A stretch of 64,000 bases of DNA from Bosea sp. F3-2 (GCF_008253865.1 NZ_CP042331.1:1240001-1304000); one strand, 5' to 3'. Counted from the first letter of the stretch, positions 35,621-44,804 are shown. Translations and numbers: made by a program. Notes: generated by a model not told the origin, from the sequence alone.

Positions 35621-36553
35621 ATGGCGAAGAACCGCAAAGTCATGATCACCTGCGCGGTGACGGGCGCGATCCACACCCCGTCGATGTCGCCTCACCTGCC
35701 GGTGACGCCGGATGAGATCATCGATGCCGCCGTCGGCGCGGCCGAGGCCGGCGCGGCGCTGGTCCATGTCCACGCCCGCAACCCGAAGACCGGCCAGCCC
35801 GATCAGTCGCCGGAGGCCTTCGAACCCTTCCTGAAGGTGATCAAGCAGCGCTGCGACGCCGTCATCAACATCACCACCGGCGGCGCGCCGACCATGGGCG
35901 TCGAGGAGCGGCTGCGCCCTTGCGCCCATTTCAAGCCGGAGGTCGCCTCGCTCAACATGGGCTCGATGAATTTCGGCCTCTACCCGATGCTGAACCGCTT
36001 CAAGGAGTTCGAACACGACTGGGAGCGGCCCTATCTCGAAGGCTCCAAGGACCGGATCTTCAAGAACACCTTCCAGGACATCGAGAACATCCTGACGACC
36101 TGCGCCGAGAACGACACCCGCTTCGAGATCGAATGCTACGACATCGGCCATCTCTACACGCTCGCCCATTTCGCCGATCGCGGGCTGGTGAAGCCGCCCT
36201 TCTTCGTGCAGTCCGTCTTCGGCATCCTCGGCGGCATCGGCCCGCATCCCGAGGACGTCGCCCATATGAAGCGCACGGCAGACAGGCTCTTCGGCGAGGA
36301 CTACCACTGGTCGGTGCTGGGCGCCGGGCGCCATCAGCTCGCGATCGCCGCCATGGCGGTCTCGATGGGCGGCAATCTGCGCGTCGGGCTGGAGGATTCG
36401 CTCTGGCTCGGGCCTGGCCAGCTCGCGAAATCGAACGCTGATCAGGTGCGTGCCGCCCGGCAGATCGTCGAGGGGCTCGGCCTGGAGATCGCGACGCCGG
36501 CGGAGGCGCGCGAAACGCTCAAGCTCAAGGGACCGGACAAGGTGGCGTTCTGA
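35621..36553 (+). CDS. Beta-keto acid cleavage enzyme (BKACE, formerly DUF849)
   Basis: A 310-residue Zn-dependent TIM-barrel enzyme that condenses a beta-keto acid with acetyl-CoA, giving acetoacetate and a new acyl-CoA. The Zn ligands are visible as H49 and H51 in ALVHVHARN plus a later Glu near the C-terminal third. Other family segments are ITTGGAPTMGVEERL, SLNMGSMNFG, ECYDIGHLYTL, FGILGGIGPHPEDV and GLEDSLWLGPGQLAKSNADQVRAAR. GGAGGAG lies six to eight bases before the ATG. It is encoded 29 bp after the 3-hydroxyacid dehydrogenase, so the pair should form a two-step pathway for an imported 3-hydroxy acid. Confidence 0.92.
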   Translation: MAKNRKVMITCAVTGAIHTPSMSPHLPVTPDEIIDAAVGAAEAGAALVHVHARNPKTGQPDQSPEAFEPFLKVIKQRCDAVINITTGGAPTMGVEERLRPCAHFKPEVASLNMGSMNFGLYPMLNRFKEFEHDWERPYLEGSKDRIFKNTFQDIENILTTCAENDTRFEIECYDIGHLYTLAHFADRGLVKPPFFVQSVFGILGGIGPHPEDVAHMKRTADRLFGEDYHWSVLGAGRHQLAIAAMAVSMGGNLRVGLEDSLWLGPGQLAKSNADQVRAARQIVEGLGLEIATPAEARETLKLKGPDKVAF

Positions 36554-36571
36554 GAGACCTGTTCCTGTCGG

Positions 36572-36594
36572 GCCGGCGACTTCACGTCGCCGGC
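36572..36594. terminator. Hairpin between convergent genes
   Basis: Perfect 9 bp stem GCCGGCGAC (36572-36580) and GTCGCCGGC (36586-36594) with a five-base loop, between the stops of the beta-keto acid enzyme gene and the leftward dehydrogenase gene. There is only a short T run, so termination may be weak or serve both directions. Confidence 0.5.
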
Positions 36595-36626
36595 TTGAGA
36601 ATATGCGCTGCGAGCGGTTGGCGGTT

Positions 36627-37592
36627 TCACACCACCAGATCGCGCTCCGGTACGGGCTCGCCGCGCGAAACGCGCGCCATGTTGTCGAACATGCGCTTCA
36701 CGGTCGGCGCGAAATTATCGGCGGCCATCGCCGCGAGATGCGGCGTCACCACGAGGTTGTCGAGCGTCAGCAACTCACTGTCGGCCGGCAGCGGCTCGAC
36801 CGAGAACACGTCCATCGCCGCGCCCGCGATCTCCTTCGCCTTCAGCCCTGCGACCAGGTCGGCCTCGTTGACGACGCCGCCGCGCGCGACATTGACCAGC
36901 ACGGCCGTCTTCTTCATCGCCCGAAGCGCCGCCGCGTCGATCAGGTTGGTCGTCTCCGGCGTCAGCGGGCAATGCAGCGAGACCACATCCGCCTGCGCCA
37001 GGATCTCTGGCAACGGTGCGTGCCAGGCACCGAGTGCGGCCTCCATCGCGGCATCGAGCGGCTGGCGCTTGCTGTAGAGGATGGTGCAGCCGAAGCCCTT
37101 GAGCAGCTTCGCCAGGCTCTGGCCGATCGCGCCGAAGCCGACGATGCCAACCGTCTTGCCCGAGAGCATGAAGGTGTCGCCCGGCAGCTTGCCGGTGGCC
37201 CAATGCCCCTGCTTCAGCTCGGCATGGCCATAGGCGATGAAGCGCAGCGCCGAGAGCGTGAGGCCGAGCGCAAACTCGGCGACGGGCACGGCGTTCGAAC
37301 CGGTCGTACGCGCCACCGTGATGCCGAGTTCCTTCGCGGCAGCGACATCGATGTTGTCGTAGCCGACGCCCCATTTGTGCAGCAGCTTCAGCTTCTTCGC
37401 CGCCTGCAGCACATCGGCCGAGACGCCGACCTGCCCGGAGATCGCGTAATCGGCTTCGGCGATGATCTGCTTCATATGCTCGTCGCCGCGTGCGGTCCCA
37501 TGGGTCAGCACGAAGCCGGGCGGCAGCAGGGCGCGCAGCCGGTCGGCGCGCTCGGGGCTGGTCATGTCGAGGAGGACGATGGTCTCGGGCAT
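36627..37592 (-). CDS. D-2-hydroxyacid dehydrogenase (PGDH/GyaR-like)
   Basis: A 321-residue NAD-dependent D-isomer 2-hydroxyacid dehydrogenase. The Rossmann motif is VGFGAIGQSLAKLL, and the catalytic triad is readable as Arg in VNVARGGVVNEADL, Glu in SVEPLPADSELL and His in VVTPHLAAMA. The frame is open 28 codons further upstream, but the protein similarity begins at the ATG at 37590-37592 (MPETIVLLD). Its Shine-Dalgarno is poor. It is the last gene of the leftward operon. It probably reduces or oxidises a 2-keto/2-hydroxy acid made by the RraA-family product upstream. Confidence 0.9.
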   Translation of the reverse strand: MPETIVLLDMTSPERADRLRALLPPGFVLTHGTARGDEHMKQIIAEADYAISGQVGVSADVLQAAKKLKLLHKWGVGYDNIDVAAAKELGITVARTTGSNAVPVAEFALGLTLSALRFIAYGHAELKQGHWATGKLPGDTFMLSGKTVGIVGFGAIGQSLAKLLKGFGCTILYSKRQPLDAAMEAALGAWHAPLPEILAQADVVSLHCPLTPETTNLIDAAALRAMKKTAVLVNVARGGVVNEADLVAGLKAKEIAGAAMDVFSVEPLPADSELLTLDNLVVTPHLAAMAADNFAPTVKRMFDNMARVSRGEPVPERDLVV

Positions 37593-37675
37593 GGAAAGGT
37601 CCAGTTGAAGACTTGAGTCAGTGATCGGGCAGGTGTCGCCGGGCGGCGCGGGTATAGGAGTATTCGCGCCGGACA

Positions 37676-38353
37676 TCAGCCCTTCTGTGCCAGCGCGTCG
37701 AGGACCATCCTGGTCGCGCCGGAGATGTCTCCGAGCTTTTCGCCGGCCTTCACGCGCGCCTGGTTGCGTTCACCGCGCTCCTGCCGGGCGATGGCCGCAT
37801 CGGCGATCGCCTCCGCTTCGGCCCGCGGCAGCACCAGTACCCCGGATTCGTCGGCGAGGATGACGTCGCCCGCCTTGACTGGGACATTGCCGCAGGAAAT
37901 CGGCAGGTTGAGCGTACCGCCGAGATTGTAGAGCCGCGTGGTGATCGGCGACATGCCGCGGCACCACATCGGAAAATCGGAATCCTCGATCTCAGCGAGA
38001 TCAGTGCAGGGGCCGTCGACGATGCCGCCGACCGCGCCGGCTGCCTTGGCTGCGACAGTGACGCCGCCGCCCCAGCAGGCATGTTTGTCGTCGCCGAGCC
38101 GATCGACGACGAGAATGTCTCCGGGGCGCAGCAGGCCGAGCGTATGGTGCAGCAGGGTGGAATCCTGTCCGGGGATCGCCAGCGTCACGGCCGCCGCCGC
38201 GATGCGCTTGCCGCGCAGCAGAGGCTGAATGCCGCGGTCCATAAAGCCCCAATGCTGCGAATGGCCGATGGTGGCGGTTTCGACCTTCTGCAGCTTTTCG
38301 ACCAGCGCCGCCGGCAGCTGCTCCGGCATGGCTTCGATGCGGTAATCTGGCAT
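37676..38353 (-). CDS. RraA family protein, possibly 4-hydroxy-2-oxoacid aldolase/oxaloacetate decarboxylase type
   Basis: A 225-residue protein with the RraA/HMG-aldolase fold. Diagnostic parts are GDILVVDRLGDDKHACWGG, AKAAGAVGGIVDGPCTDLAEI with the Mg-binding Asp, SDFPMWCRGMSP, and VKAGDVILADESGVLVLP. Catalytic members cleave 4-hydroxy-4-methyl-2-oxoglutarate or 4-carboxy-4-hydroxy-2-oxoadipate to pyruvate plus a keto acid. RNase E inhibitors are shorter (about 160 residues), so an enzyme is more likely here. Its place between a transporter and a hydroxyacid dehydrogenase supports catabolism. Confidence 0.85.
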   Translation of the reverse strand: MPDYRIEAMPEQLPAALVEKLQKVETATIGHSQHWGFMDRGIQPLLRGKRIAAAAVTLAIPGQDSTLLHHTLGLLRPGDILVVDRLGDDKHACWGGGVTVAAKAAGAVGGIVDGPCTDLAEIEDSDFPMWCRGMSPITTRLYNLGGTLNLPISCGNVPVKAGDVILADESGVLVLPRAEAEAIADAAIARQERGERNQARVKAGEKLGDISGATRMVLDALAQKG

Positions 38354-38362
38354 GGGTCTCTC

Positions 38363-39151
38363 CTATTTTCCGACGGCGCGGGCGACGCCGACGAGGCGCT
38401 CGACCACGAGGACGACGGCGAGCGTGGCAATGATGAGAACGACGGACAGCGCCGCGATGAGCGGATCGGTGCGACCTTCGACATAGCGCACCATCTCGAC
38501 CGGCAGCGTCGATGCGCGCGGGCCGGCGATGAAGAGCGAGATCACCGTCTCGTCGAAGGAGAGCAGGAAGGACAGGCAGGCGCAGGCGATCAGTCCGGGC
38601 ATTGCCAGCGGCAGCGTCACCCGCCGCACCACGCGCCAGGGCGTGGCGCCGAGCGTTGCGGCGGCCGCCTCGATATCATCAGGCAGGTTGGCGAGCGCCG
38701 TCGTCATCATCCGAATGACGAAGGGCACCGTCACCGTCATGTGGCCCAATACCAGCCCCGGCAGCGTCGCCGTCAGCTTGAGCGGCGAGAAGAACAGCAG
38801 CAGGGCGAGGCCGGTGATGAGCGTCGGCAACAGCAGGGGCGCGAGGAAGAAGCCGGTCAATGCATCCTTGCCAGCGAAGCGACCTTTCGCGAGCGCGAGC
38901 GCCGCCGGCACGCCGACCGCGAGCGAGAGCAGTGCCACCACCGCCGCGATCCGGACGCTGAGCCAGAGCGCCGCGAGCAGCGGCCCGTTGCCGGCGAGTT
39001 GCCGGAACCAGCGCAGCGAATAGCCGGAGGGCGGGAACAGGATGAAATTGTCCGCCGAGAAGGACAGCATCACAACCACGATGATCGGCGCCAGGATCAG
39101 CGCATAGACCAGCGCAGCGAAGCCGGAGAGAACGCGGCCGGCCCCGGTCAT
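38363..39151 (-). CDS. Spermidine/putrescine-type ABC importer permease, PotC-like
   Basis: A 262-residue permease with six hydrophobic segments. The coupling loop is LPDDIEAAAATLGATPWRVVRRVTLPLAMPGL and the C-terminal half has SFLLSFDETVISLFIAGPRASTLPVEMVRYVEGRTDPLIAALS, typical of PotC. ATGA overlap links it to the PotB-like gene, and nine bases separate it from the RraA-family gene. Substrates of the family include polyamines, aminoethylphosphonate and other charged small molecules. Confidence 0.92.
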   Translation of the reverse strand: MTGAGRVLSGFAALVYALILAPIIVVVMLSFSADNFILFPPSGYSLRWFRQLAGNGPLLAALWLSVRIAAVVALLSLAVGVPAALALAKGRFAGKDALTGFFLAPLLLPTLITGLALLLFFSPLKLTATLPGLVLGHMTVTVPFVIRMMTTALANLPDDIEAAAATLGATPWRVVRRVTLPLAMPGLIACACLSFLLSFDETVISLFIAGPRASTLPVEMVRYVEGRTDPLIAALSVVLIIATLAVVLVVERLVGVARAVGK

Positions 39152-39990
39152 CGTTGCAGCCTCCGCGCCACGAGGTTCGAGGCCGCGAGCAGGGCGAGGA
39201 GCAGCACGAGCGTATAGATCGCCAGGACCGCCGCGACCGGCCAGTTGGTGTTGGTCGTCGCCTGCTCGAAGATCTCGGTCGCCAGCACGAAGACGCGCCC
39301 GCCGCCCAGGAGCTTGGGCGTGATGTAGGCCGACATCGAGAGTACGAAGCCCAGCCCCGCCGCGAGCGCGATCGCCGGCAGGCTGAGCGGCAAGGTGACG
39401 CGCCGGAAGGTCCGGAACGGCGAGGCGCCGAGGGAGCGGGCTGCCTCCTCCAGCGTGCGATCAAGCCGGCCGAAGCCGGCGAGCAGCGCCAGGATCATGT
39501 AGGGCATGATGCTCTCGGCCAGGCCGATGGTAACGCCCGTCCAGTTGAAGACGAGCTTCAGCGGCGACGAGATCAAGCCGAGAGACTGCAGCGTCGTGTT
39601 GACGAGACCGCGATCGCCGAGAATGGCGAGCCAGCCGAAGACACGCACCACGCCGGAGACCAGCATCGGCATGATCGCGACCACCGCCAGCAGGCCGCGG
39701 AAGCGTGAGTCGGTCCGGAACAGGAAGAGCGAAACGGGATAGGCGAGGCAGAGCGCGATCAGCGTCGAAAGCGTCGAGAGCCAGAGCGAGTTCAGCGTCA
39801 GCTCGATGGTGAAGCTGTCGTGCAGGGTGGTACGCCAGGTCTCCAGCGACCAGGCCTCGACCATCGCCCCCGTCGGACCGACCTCGTTGAAGGCGTTGCG
39901 GAATAGCCCGAGCGAAGGCCAGACATAAACGACGAGCAGGAACAGCGCCGCCGGGATCAGCAGCAATGGCAAGCGTCGCGAGGCGGTCAT
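39148..39990 (-). CDS. Spermidine/putrescine-type ABC importer permease, PotB-like
   Basis: A 280-residue permease. The N-terminal helix LLLIPAALFLLVVYVWPSLGLF, VAIMPMLVSGVVRVFGWLAILGDRGLVN and the coupling loop RLDRTLEEAARSLGASPFRTFRRVTLPLSLPAI are as in PotB/CysU-type proteins. It is coupled by four-base overlaps to both the ATPase gene upstream and the PotC-like gene downstream. Confidence 0.92.
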   Translation of the reverse strand: MTASRRLPLLLIPAALFLLVVYVWPSLGLFRNAFNEVGPTGAMVEAWSLETWRTTLHDSFTIELTLNSLWLSTLSTLIALCLAYPVSLFLFRTDSRFRGLLAVVAIMPMLVSGVVRVFGWLAILGDRGLVNTTLQSLGLISSPLKLVFNWTGVTIGLAESIMPYMILALLAGFGRLDRTLEEAARSLGASPFRTFRRVTLPLSLPAIALAAGLGFVLSMSAYITPKLLGGGRVFVLATEIFEQATTNTNWPVAAVLAIYTLVLLLALLAASNLVARRLQR

Positions 39991-41036
39991 GGCACCTCAC
40001 GCGCAAAGATGCGGTTCTCGCTGCACGGCCAGACGACCGCCACCTCCGCACCTTCCGCAGGCCCTGCCGCTCCCGACGGCATCTCAACGGTGAGCTGCCC
40101 GCCGCCGCCTTCGACCAGCACTTCGACATGGTCGCCGACGAAGACGCTGCGCAGCACGCGCCCGGTCAGGCGCGCCATGCCCTCCCCGCTGGGCTCGGAA
40201 GCCGGCGCGATCCGCATGCGCTGCGGCCTGACGAAGAGATCGGCATCCGCGGCGGCTTCGAGCGGCAGCGGCTCCCCCCACACAGTCGCCCGCCCCTGCG
40301 CGTCGCGCTGGATCGGCAGCACGTTGGCGCGCCCGACGAATTCCGCGACGAAGCGTGTCGCCGGCCGCTCATAGATGTCCTCGGCGCTGCCGATCTGCGC
40401 GATGCGGCCACGATGCATCACGGCGATGCGGTCGCACATGGTCAGCGCCTCGACCTGATCATGCGTGACGAACAGCGTGGTGATGCCGAGCGAGCGCTGG
40501 ATCGAGCGGATCTCGTGCCGCATCGCGTCGCGCAGCTTGGCGTCGAGATTGGACAGGGATTCGTCGAGCAGGAGGACGGAAGGCCGGATCACCAGCGCCC
40601 GCGCCAGCGCGACGCGCTGCTGCTGGCCGCCGGACAATTCCTTCGGTCGCCGCTGGCCGAGCCCTGAGAGCCTGACGAGCGCCAGCGCCTCATCGACGCG
40701 TTTGGCGATCTCCGGTTTGGCAACGCCCCGCTCCTCCAGCCCGAACGCGATGTTGCGGGCCACCGACAGATGCGGAAACAGCGCATAGGACTGGAAGACA
40801 TAGCCCATGTTGCGCCGGTGCGGCGGCAACCGGGTGATCTCGTTGCGGTCGAGCGAAATCGCGCCCTGATCGGGCGCGACGAGACCGGCGAGCATGCGCA
40901 ATGTCGTCGTCTTGCCGCAACCGGAGGGGCCGAGCAGCGCAACGGACTCGCCCTGCTCCACGGACAGCGACACCTCGTCCACGGCGACGGAGCCGCCATA
41001 GCGCTTCTGCAGGCCGGACAGTTCGAGATAGCTCAT
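39987..41036 (-). CDS. Spermidine/putrescine-type ABC importer ATPase, PotA-like
   Basis: A 349-residue ATPase. ABC domain residues 1-235: Walker A GPSGCGKTT, Q-loop YVFQSYALFPHLSV, signature [15 protein letters not shown], Walker B SVLLLDESLSNLDAKLRDAM, switch VTHDQ. The Walker B extension reads DESLSNLD where DEPLSNLD is usual. A C-terminal TOBE domain (about 270-345) has FVRPQRMRIA and VFVGDHVEVLVEG. It lies ten bases after the binding protein gene. Confidence 0.93.
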   Translation of the reverse strand: MSYLELSGLQKRYGGSVAVDEVSLSVEQGESVALLGPSGCGKTTTLRMLAGLVAPDQGAISLDRNEITRLPPHRRNMGYVFQSYALFPHLSVARNIAFGLEERGVAKPEIAKRVDEALALVRLSGLGQRRPKELSGGQQQRVALARALVIRPSVLLLDESLSNLDAKLRDAMRHEIRSIQRSLGITTLFVTHDQVEALTMCDRIAVMHRGRIAQIGSAEDIYERPATRFVAEFVGRANVLPIQRDAQGRATVWGEPLPLEAAADADLFVRPQRMRIAPASEPSGEGMARLTGRVLRSVFVGDHVEVLVEGGGGQLTVEMPSGAAGPAEGAEVAVVWPCSENRIFAREVP

Positions 41037-41046
41037 CGCAGACCGT

Positions 41047-42102
41047 TCAGCGCGCCGCCGCGATGACCTCGCGCCGCCAGCGATTGTTCCACTGGTCGCG
41101 CAGCTTCAGGATTTCGTTCCAGTCGACGCCGATCATCCGGGCGCGGTTCTCCGGCGAGGCGGCCGTGCGGGCCAGCGCCTTGGGATCGATCTCGGCCTTG
41201 CCATTGGTCGGCGCATAGAACATCCGCTCGGTGAAGGCCTTCTGCGCGGCTTGCGACAATGCATGCGCCACGAAGGCTGCGGCTGCCGCACGGTTCTTCG
41301 CGCCGGTGGTCAGGTTGATCGTGTTGACCTGGAAGACCGAGCCCTCCGGCGGGAGCAGCGCGTTGATCTTGCCGCCGGTCTGGTCGGAATAGAGCTGCGC
41401 GCGCGCATTCCAGCCGGTCGCCACCTTCGCCACGCCGTTGAGGATCAGCGAATAGCCGTCGGGGTTCGGATCGAAGGTGCTCACGCCCGGTGCGAGCTCC
41501 TTGAGCTTCTTCATCGCGGCATCGATGGATTTACGATAATCGCCGCCCTCCATCTTCTCGGTCATGGCCGTCAGCGCCAACCCCTGGATGTTCGGCGGTG
41601 CGGCGAGCGCGATCTGGCCCTTGAGATCGGGCCGCCAGAGATCGGCGAGCTTGGCGAGCTGGGGTTTAAGCGCCGCATCCTGCACGATGACGAGATGGTC
41701 GAAGGTCACGGCCGGGCCGAATTCGCCGCCGGCAGCGCGCGCCTCCGGCAACAGCTCGTTCAGCACCGGGAATTCGGCGGGCGTCAGCTTCTCGAACAGC
41801 CCCTCGATGTTGCCGATGCTGGAGGTGGTGACGTCCATGATCACCACGTCGGTCTGCGGATCGGCTTTCTGGGCCCGCACCGAGCCGACCATCTGGGCCG
41901 AGGTGCCGCCGGGCACATAGTTCACCGTCACGCCCGGATGCGCCTTCAGGAACGGCTCGACCACCGCCTTCGTGTAGTTGTCCTGGAAGATGCCGGAATA
42001 GGACATCAGCGTGATCGCCCCGCCGAGCGTCTGCGCCCTGAGGATGGCGGGCGCGGCGATGGTTGCCAGTCCAGACTGAACGACGAGACGGCGGGTAATC
42101 AT
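41047..42102 (-). CDS. Pot-type ABC importer substrate-binding protein (family 1/6)
   Basis: A 351-residue periplasmic receptor. The N terminus MITRRLVVQSGLATIAAPAILRAQ has two arginines before a hydrophobic run and could use Tat or Sec. The mature part begins ITLMSYSGIFQDNYTKAVVEPF, the pattern of PotD-like receptors. I start at the ATG with AGGAGG five bases upstream (42100-42102), not seven codons earlier. It heads the Pot-type part of a long leftward operon, 73 bp after the creatininase-family gene. Confidence 0.9.
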   Translation of the reverse strand: MITRRLVVQSGLATIAAPAILRAQTLGGAITLMSYSGIFQDNYTKAVVEPFLKAHPGVTVNYVPGGTSAQMVGSVRAQKADPQTDVVIMDVTTSSIGNIEGLFEKLTPAEFPVLNELLPEARAAGGEFGPAVTFDHLVIVQDAALKPQLAKLADLWRPDLKGQIALAAPPNIQGLALTAMTEKMEGGDYRKSIDAAMKKLKELAPGVSTFDPNPDGYSLILNGVAKVATGWNARAQLYSDQTGGKINALLPPEGSVFQVNTINLTTGAKNRAAAAAFVAHALSQAAQKAFTERMFYAPTNGKAEIDPKALARTAASPENRARMIGVDWNEILKLRDQWNNRWRREVIAAAR

Positions 42103-42175
42103 CGGAACCTCCTGCTGTGGCACCGCCCCGGCTCGGCGCCGGAGCAGCGGGCTGCGGTGGCGAGCGTGCCGCCGC

Positions 42176-43000
42176 TCAGGCCGGAACCTTGCCGGCGAAA
42201 TGCGCGACGAAGCGGGAGACGATCTCGCTCAGCTTCTCGGCGATCTTCGCGCCGGTCTCGGGCGAGCACAGCTTCGGATCGCCCTTGCCGACGCCGTCAT
42301 GATAGACCTCGTCATATTCGTGCGGCACGCCAACCTCGGCCCCTTCGAAGCTCGCGGTGCCTAGGCCCGTGAACGGCAGATCGAGCACCGGATCGCGCTT
42401 CAGCGGCTTGCCCGCCGGCACGAAGTCCGGACGCATCAGCTCCGGGAAGAGATGCAGGCCCAGGCTGGTCAGCGGATCGGCGCCGTGGCCGGAGACCTTG
42501 GCCGACATCTCCGCGCCGACGAGCCCCGGCAGGAGGCCGTAGGCGATCCGCCAGAGATAGAGGCTCGGCAGCACGATGCGCTCGCGCTGGTAGAGGTCAC
42601 GCGCCACCTCGGCGATCGGCCCGACATTGCCGCCATGGCCGTTGATGACGATGAGGCGCGTCAAACCGTTGCGATGCAGCGAGTCGACCATCTCGGCGAT
42701 CACCGCCGTCAGCGTCGCCTGCGAGATCGCGATGCCGCCGATCATCGGCCCGAACCAGTCGGCGCCACCATAAGGCAGCACCGGCGCGACAAGCGTCCGG
42801 ACACCGGCCTTGCTCGCCTGGAGCGCGGCGAGTTCCGCGATCTTCTCGGCGAGGAGATAGTCGCCCATCGGGGCGTGAGGCCCCTGGTCCTCGTGGCTGC
42901 CCATCGGCAGCAGGATCACCGGGTTGGATTTGAGGAGCTCGCGCGCCTCCCCGCCAGTGATGGTGCCCATATGGACGAGAGGTTCGGTCTTGGCGGCCAT
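42176..43000 (-). CDS. Creatininase family amidohydrolase
   Basis: A 274-residue Zn/Mn-dependent amidohydrolase of the creatininase/MftE superfamily. Metal-ligand motifs are present: MGSHEDQGPHAPMGDY (Glu, His, Asp), INGHGGNVG (His) and a downstream Glu. GGGAAGGA lies 10 bases before the ATG at 42998-43000. It is located between two importers in one operon, so it may open a cyclic amide or lactam brought in by either. Creatinine itself is only one of several known substrates of the superfamily. Confidence 0.9.
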   Translation of the reverse strand: MAAKTEPLVHMGTITGGEARELLKSNPVILLPMGSHEDQGPHAPMGDYLLAEKIAELAALQASKAGVRTLVAPVLPYGGADWFGPMIGGIAISQATLTAVIAEMVDSLHRNGLTRLIVINGHGGNVGPIAEVARDLYQRERIVLPSLYLWRIAYGLLPGLVGAEMSAKVSGHGADPLTSLGLHLFPELMRPDFVPAGKPLKRDPVLDLPFTGLGTASFEGAEVGVPHEYDEVYHDGVGKGDPKLCSPETGAKIAEKLSEIVSRFVAHFAGKVPA

Positions 43001-43032
43001 GGCGAGGTCCTTCCCTTGATTCCGGTTGGTGT

Positions 43033-43851
43033 TCAGCGTTCCGCCGTGCGCGGATCGAGGATGTCGCGCAGCGCGTCGCAGAGCAGGTTCATCGCGAGGA
43101 TGGTCAGCGTCAGCACGGCGCAGGGCCACAGCAGCAGCAGCGGGGCCTGCTCCATGGTCGAGCGCGCGCCGCGGATCATCAGTCCCCAGGAAGGCGCCGG
43201 CGGCACGACACCGAGGCCGAGGAAGGAAAGGCCGCTCTCGATCACCACCGCGGCCGCGACCGCCAACGAGAACTGGACGAGCAAGGGCCCGGCGATGTTG
43301 GGCAGCACGGTTCGGAACAGCAGATGCGTGGAGCTGGCGCCGAGCGCCCGCGTCGCCTCGACATAGTCGCGCCCCTTCACCGCCAGCACCTCGGCATAGG
43401 TCACGCGCGCAAAGCCGGGCAGATAGAGCACCGACAGGACCAGGATCAGCGTCGCGGCCCCGGGGCCGAGCAGCGTCACCACCAGCAGCGCCAGCAGCAC
43501 CGGCGGGAAGCACATGATGATCTCGACGCTGCGCACCGTCAGGAACGCGCCCCAGCTGCGCGCCCAGCCGCCGATCAGCCCGAGCGTGATGCCGACGAGC
43601 CCGGCTGCCAAGGCCGAGGCGAAGGCAACCGAAAGGCTGGTACGCGCGCCCCAGACCAGCCTCGAGAGCACATCGCGGCCGAACTCGTCGCGGCCGAGCC
43701 AGGACCCGGCCATCGGCCCGGCGAGCCGGTTGGCGACATCCTGGCGGATCGGATCGGGTAGCGGCAGCAGCGGTGCGGCAAGCGCGATCAGGACGATCAG
43801 CGCGACGCAGCCGCCCGGCACAACCAGCTTTGCCAGACCGCGCCGTTTCAT
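43033..43851 (-). CDS. Peptide-type ABC importer permease, DppC-like
   Basis: A 272-residue DppC permease: GSWLGRDEFGRDVLSRLVWGARTSL at about residue 50 and the coupling loop KGRDYVEATRALGASSTHLLFRTVLPNIAGPLLVQ. It overlaps the DppB-like gene by ATGA and is followed 32 bp later by the creatininase-family gene. No ATPase gene of the DppD/DppF type is present in this operon. Confidence 0.92.
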   Translation of the reverse strand: MKRRGLAKLVVPGGCVALIVLIALAAPLLPLPDPIRQDVANRLAGPMAGSWLGRDEFGRDVLSRLVWGARTSLSVAFASALAAGLVGITLGLIGGWARSWGAFLTVRSVEIIMCFPPVLLALLVVTLLGPGAATLILVLSVLYLPGFARVTYAEVLAVKGRDYVEATRALGASSTHLLFRTVLPNIAGPLLVQFSLAVAAAVVIESGLSFLGLGVVPPAPSWGLMIRGARSTMEQAPLLLLWPCAVLTLTILAMNLLCDALRDILDPRTAER

Positions 43852-44804
43852 GCCGCCTGCACCCGCGGATCGATCGCCGCATGCAGCAGCTCGACGAGAA
43901 GATTGATCAGCAGAAAGAGCACCGAGATCGTCAGGATGATGCCGACGACCATCGGGTAGTCGCGCCCTTCGACGGCGCGCAGCAGCGGCGTCGACAGTCC
44001 CGGCCAGTTGAAGACGTACTCGACCAGCACGGTGCCGCCGAGCAGCGTGCCCATCTGCAGGCCGAGCACGGTGACGACCGGGTTCAGCGCATTGCGCAGC
44101 ACATGCACCATCAGCACCCGCCGCGGCGACAGGCCCTTGGCGCGAGCGGTGCGGACATAGTCATGCGCGAGCGCATCAAGCGTGGCTGCCCGCGTCATCC
44201 GGAACAGCACGGCGGCGAGGCCCTTGGCGATGGCGATCGCCGGCAGGGTGAGGAGCTTGAGATGCTGCGCCGGGTCCTGCGCGAAGGGCACATAGCCGCC
44301 GGCCGGCATCAGCCGCAGCATCTGCGCCAGCACGAGCACCAGCAGCGTGCCGACGACGAAGACAGGTACAGCCAGCAGGAGCGCGGTGATCCACGACGCC
44401 ACACGATCGAAGGCGCCGCCGCGATGAACCGCGGCGTAGACCCCCGCAGGAACTCCGATCACGACCGCGATCAGCGCTCCCGCCAGGATCAGCTCCAAGG
44501 TACGCGGCAGCCTGAGCGCGATCTCCTGCATCACCGGATAGTCGTCGACCAGCGAGTTGCCGAGATCGCCGCGCGCCAGGCCGGAGAGGAAGTTCCCGTA
44601 TTGCGTGAGCAGAGGCCGATCGAGTCCGAGTTTCTCGCGCAGTTCCGCCACGGAGGCCGGGTCGGGCATCGCGCCCGACGTTGAAAGCAGGAGCTCCGCC
44701 GGATCGCCCGGCACCATGTGGAGCGCCAGGAAGACGATCGTCGCCACCACCCAGGCCGTCAGCAAGGTCAGGATCAGTCGCCGTCCGAGCCAGGCCGCGC
44801 TCAT
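43848..44804 (-). CDS. Peptide-type ABC importer permease, DppB-like
   Basis: A 318-residue DppB permease starting at the ATG that overlaps the stop of the binding protein gene (GGATGA). It has the usual N-terminal helix LILTLLTAWVVATIVFLALHMVPGDPAE, the coupling region AHDYVRTARAKGLSPRRVLMVHVLRNALNPV, and the end LLHAAIDPRVQAA. The frame is open far upstream, but that part is only an alternative frame of the binding protein gene. Confidence 0.92.
   Translation of the reverse strand: MSAAWLGRRLILTLLTAWVVATIVFLALHMVPGDPAELLLSTSGAMPDPASVAELREKLGLDRPLLTQYGNFLSGLARGDLGNSLVDDYPVMQEIALRLPRTLELILAGALIAVVIGVPAGVYAAVHRGGAFDRVASWITALLLAVPVFVVGTLLVLVLAQMLRLMPAGGYVPFAQDPAQHLKLLTLPAIAIAKGLAAVLFRMTRAATLDALAHDYVRTARAKGLSPRRVLMVHVLRNALNPVVTVLGLQMGTLLGGTVLVEYVFNWPGLSTPLLRAVEGRDYPMVVGIILTISVLFLLINLLVELLHAAIDPRVQAA

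Noticed and set aside
42176..43882. Possible fusion of DppC and creatininase genes
   Set aside because: The upstream part of the frame is a shadow of DppC; the creatininase similarity begins at the ATG at 43000 with its own ribosome site.
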